From Acinetobacter haemolyticus CIP 64.3 = MTCC 9819 (GTDB lineage Bacteria; Pseudomonadota; Gammaproteobacteria; Pseudomonadales; Moraxellaceae): 64,000 nucleotides of DNA. The notes beneath the pieces were generated by a model. The model made no database searches. It was given only the letters and a program-made list of their open reading frames with translations, and had not been told where the DNA came from. The position numbers and the translations under genes were made by a program. The stretch covers positions 68,804 to 132,803 of the forward strand of contig NZ_KB849812.1 of assembly GCF_000369065.1 (NCBI RefSeq). The letters are read 5' to 3'. Below, piece after piece: positions 63,281-64,000 of the stretch; the first letter of the stretch is position 1, and the number at the start of each line of letters is the position of its first letter.

Positions 63281-64000
63281 TAAATCCCTCCGAACATGAC
63301 CGCAGTCAACACGAAATCAAAACCTAATACACAAAGCGAAGAATATACGACCGTTCTCGTCATCGAAGTCGCAATACCCTCTGGAGTCGGATCACAGGCA
63401 TAACCTTGATAGACCGCCACCCATGTACAAATCAGAGCAAATACAATACTTTTTATGATGCCGTTGACCACATCATGTCCAAATTGAACACTGCTTTGCA
63501 TCCCACCCCAGAATGAACCTTCATCCACGCCAAGGAAATCAACACCCACCAACTTACCGCCGACAATACCGATCGCAGCAAAAATGACAGTTAGCATTGG
63601 TAAACTCACAATACCAGCCCATAATCGTGGCGATACGATTTGTTTCAGTGGATCGACTCCGATCATTTCCATACTTGCAAGCTGTTCACTTTGCTTCATG
63701 GACCCAATTTCGGCAGTCAGTGCTGACCCAGCCCGTCCTGCAAATAATAAAGCAGCTACGACAGGCGCTAACTCACGTAACAGGGTTAAAGACACCATGG
63801 TACCGAGCATGGCTTCACTGCCCACATTGACTAGAATCGAATAGCCTTGCAGCCCTAATACCAAACCAATGAATAAACCCGATACGGAGATAATCAATAA
63901 AGACATCACCCCGACACGGTACATTTGGTAAATAAAGCGTTGGAAACCACCTTTTGATGGCATTGAAAATAAAATTTGTAGGAGCATCAGTGATGCAGCA
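63280..64000 (-). CDS. mlaE: MlaE permease, 5' end truncated by the window
   Basis: At least 240 residues. The frame stays open to the window edge (upstream codons read [11 protein letters not shown] in frame), so the ATG at 63987 is an internal Met and the true start is outside. Five or so transmembrane helices; the conserved [29 protein letters not shown] stretch (key E and the RAGSA run) is the interface with MlaF. Part of the mlaFEDCB order, with mlaF expected beyond the edge. Confidence 0.93.
   Translation of the reverse strand, partial: AASLMLLQILFSMPSKGGFQRFIYQMYRVGVMSLLIISVSGLFIGLVLGLQGYSILVNVGSEAMLGTMVSLTLLRELAPVVAALLFAGRAGSALTAEIGSMKQSEQLASMEMIGVDPLKQIVSPRLWAGIVSLPMLTVIFAAIGIVGGKLVGVDFLGVDEGSFWGGMQSSVQFGHDVVNGIIKSIVFALICTWVAVYQGYACDPTPEGIATSMTRTVVYSSLCVLGFDFVLTAVMFGGI

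Noticed and set aside
1..64000. CRISPR arrays, insertion sequences, integrases or prophage genes
   Set aside because: No regularly spaced direct-repeat array, transposase, recombinase or terminal inverted repeat pair was found.

Overview
The window looks like a chromosomal segment of an Acinetobacter species (gammaproteobacteria, Moraxellaceae). The DNA is AT-rich. It carries a 496-residue AlmA-type long-chain alkane monooxygenase, an AdeT-family solute-binding protein, a rhombosortase, an S10-spc-alpha ribosomal super-cluster without a preceding tuf gene, and the Mla phospholipid-transport operon. I see no insertion sequence, prophage, integrase or CRISPR array. Most of the region is core genome with a few poorly characterised loci.

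Layout. 1-6.7 kb: the 3' end of a glycine-rich protein gene, a porin, a tripartite tricarboxylate transporter (tctC-tctB-tctA) and an AbrB-family membrane protein. 6.7-7.05 kb: a tRNA operon read leftward (Ser-GCT, then two identical Arg-ACG), with its own promoter and terminator. 7.2-13.6 kb: rnr (RNase R), an M3 oligopeptidase, a YheV-like zinc-ribbon protein, an unrecognised membrane/coiled-coil protein and an EamA transporter. 13.6-19.2 kb, leftward: a large TRAP permease, rhombosortase, a TatT-like lipoprotein, two tandem related micro-proteins of the membrane, then cptA/ygfX and sdhE. 19.4-22.8 kb: an acyl-CoA dehydrogenase, a DUF2059 protein and almA. 22.9-23.6 kb: two overlapping unrecognised ORFs that look accessory.

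23.7-37.5 kb, leftward: 27 genes of the S10, spc and alpha operons (rpsJ to rplQ, including secY, rpmJ and rpoA). They are driven by a consensus sigma-70 promoter with a structured leader. Hairpins without U-tracts sit at the S10/spc and spc/alpha junctions, where ribosomal-protein autoregulation is plausible.

37.5-64 kb: a glutamine amidotransferase with a Fur-like box, a Cys/Met-metabolism PLP enzyme, a HerA-like ATPase, and an NO-response module (flavohaemoprotein hmp behind two tandem NsrR-type operators, followed by nsrR). Then come the GTPase ysxC, a ferritin-like predicted metal-dependent hydrolase, a FecA-like TonB receptor, a dicarboxylate symporter, tesB, plsB, an AdeT-like solute-binding protein, an SDR-like epimerase, recG-comF, a NUDIX hydrolase with a LOG-family enzyme, corA, an OafA-type acyltransferase, and the 3' part of the mla operon (mlaE partial, mlaD, mlaC, mlaB).

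The most interesting leads are: (i) a probable TRAP-like transport system whose permease and TatT-like lipoprotein sit together while an AdeT-type binding protein lies about 36 kb away; (ii) the pair of very small paralogous membrane proteins beside cptA/sdhE, with palindromic motifs upstream; and (iii) the unrecognised two-ORF island next to rplQ.
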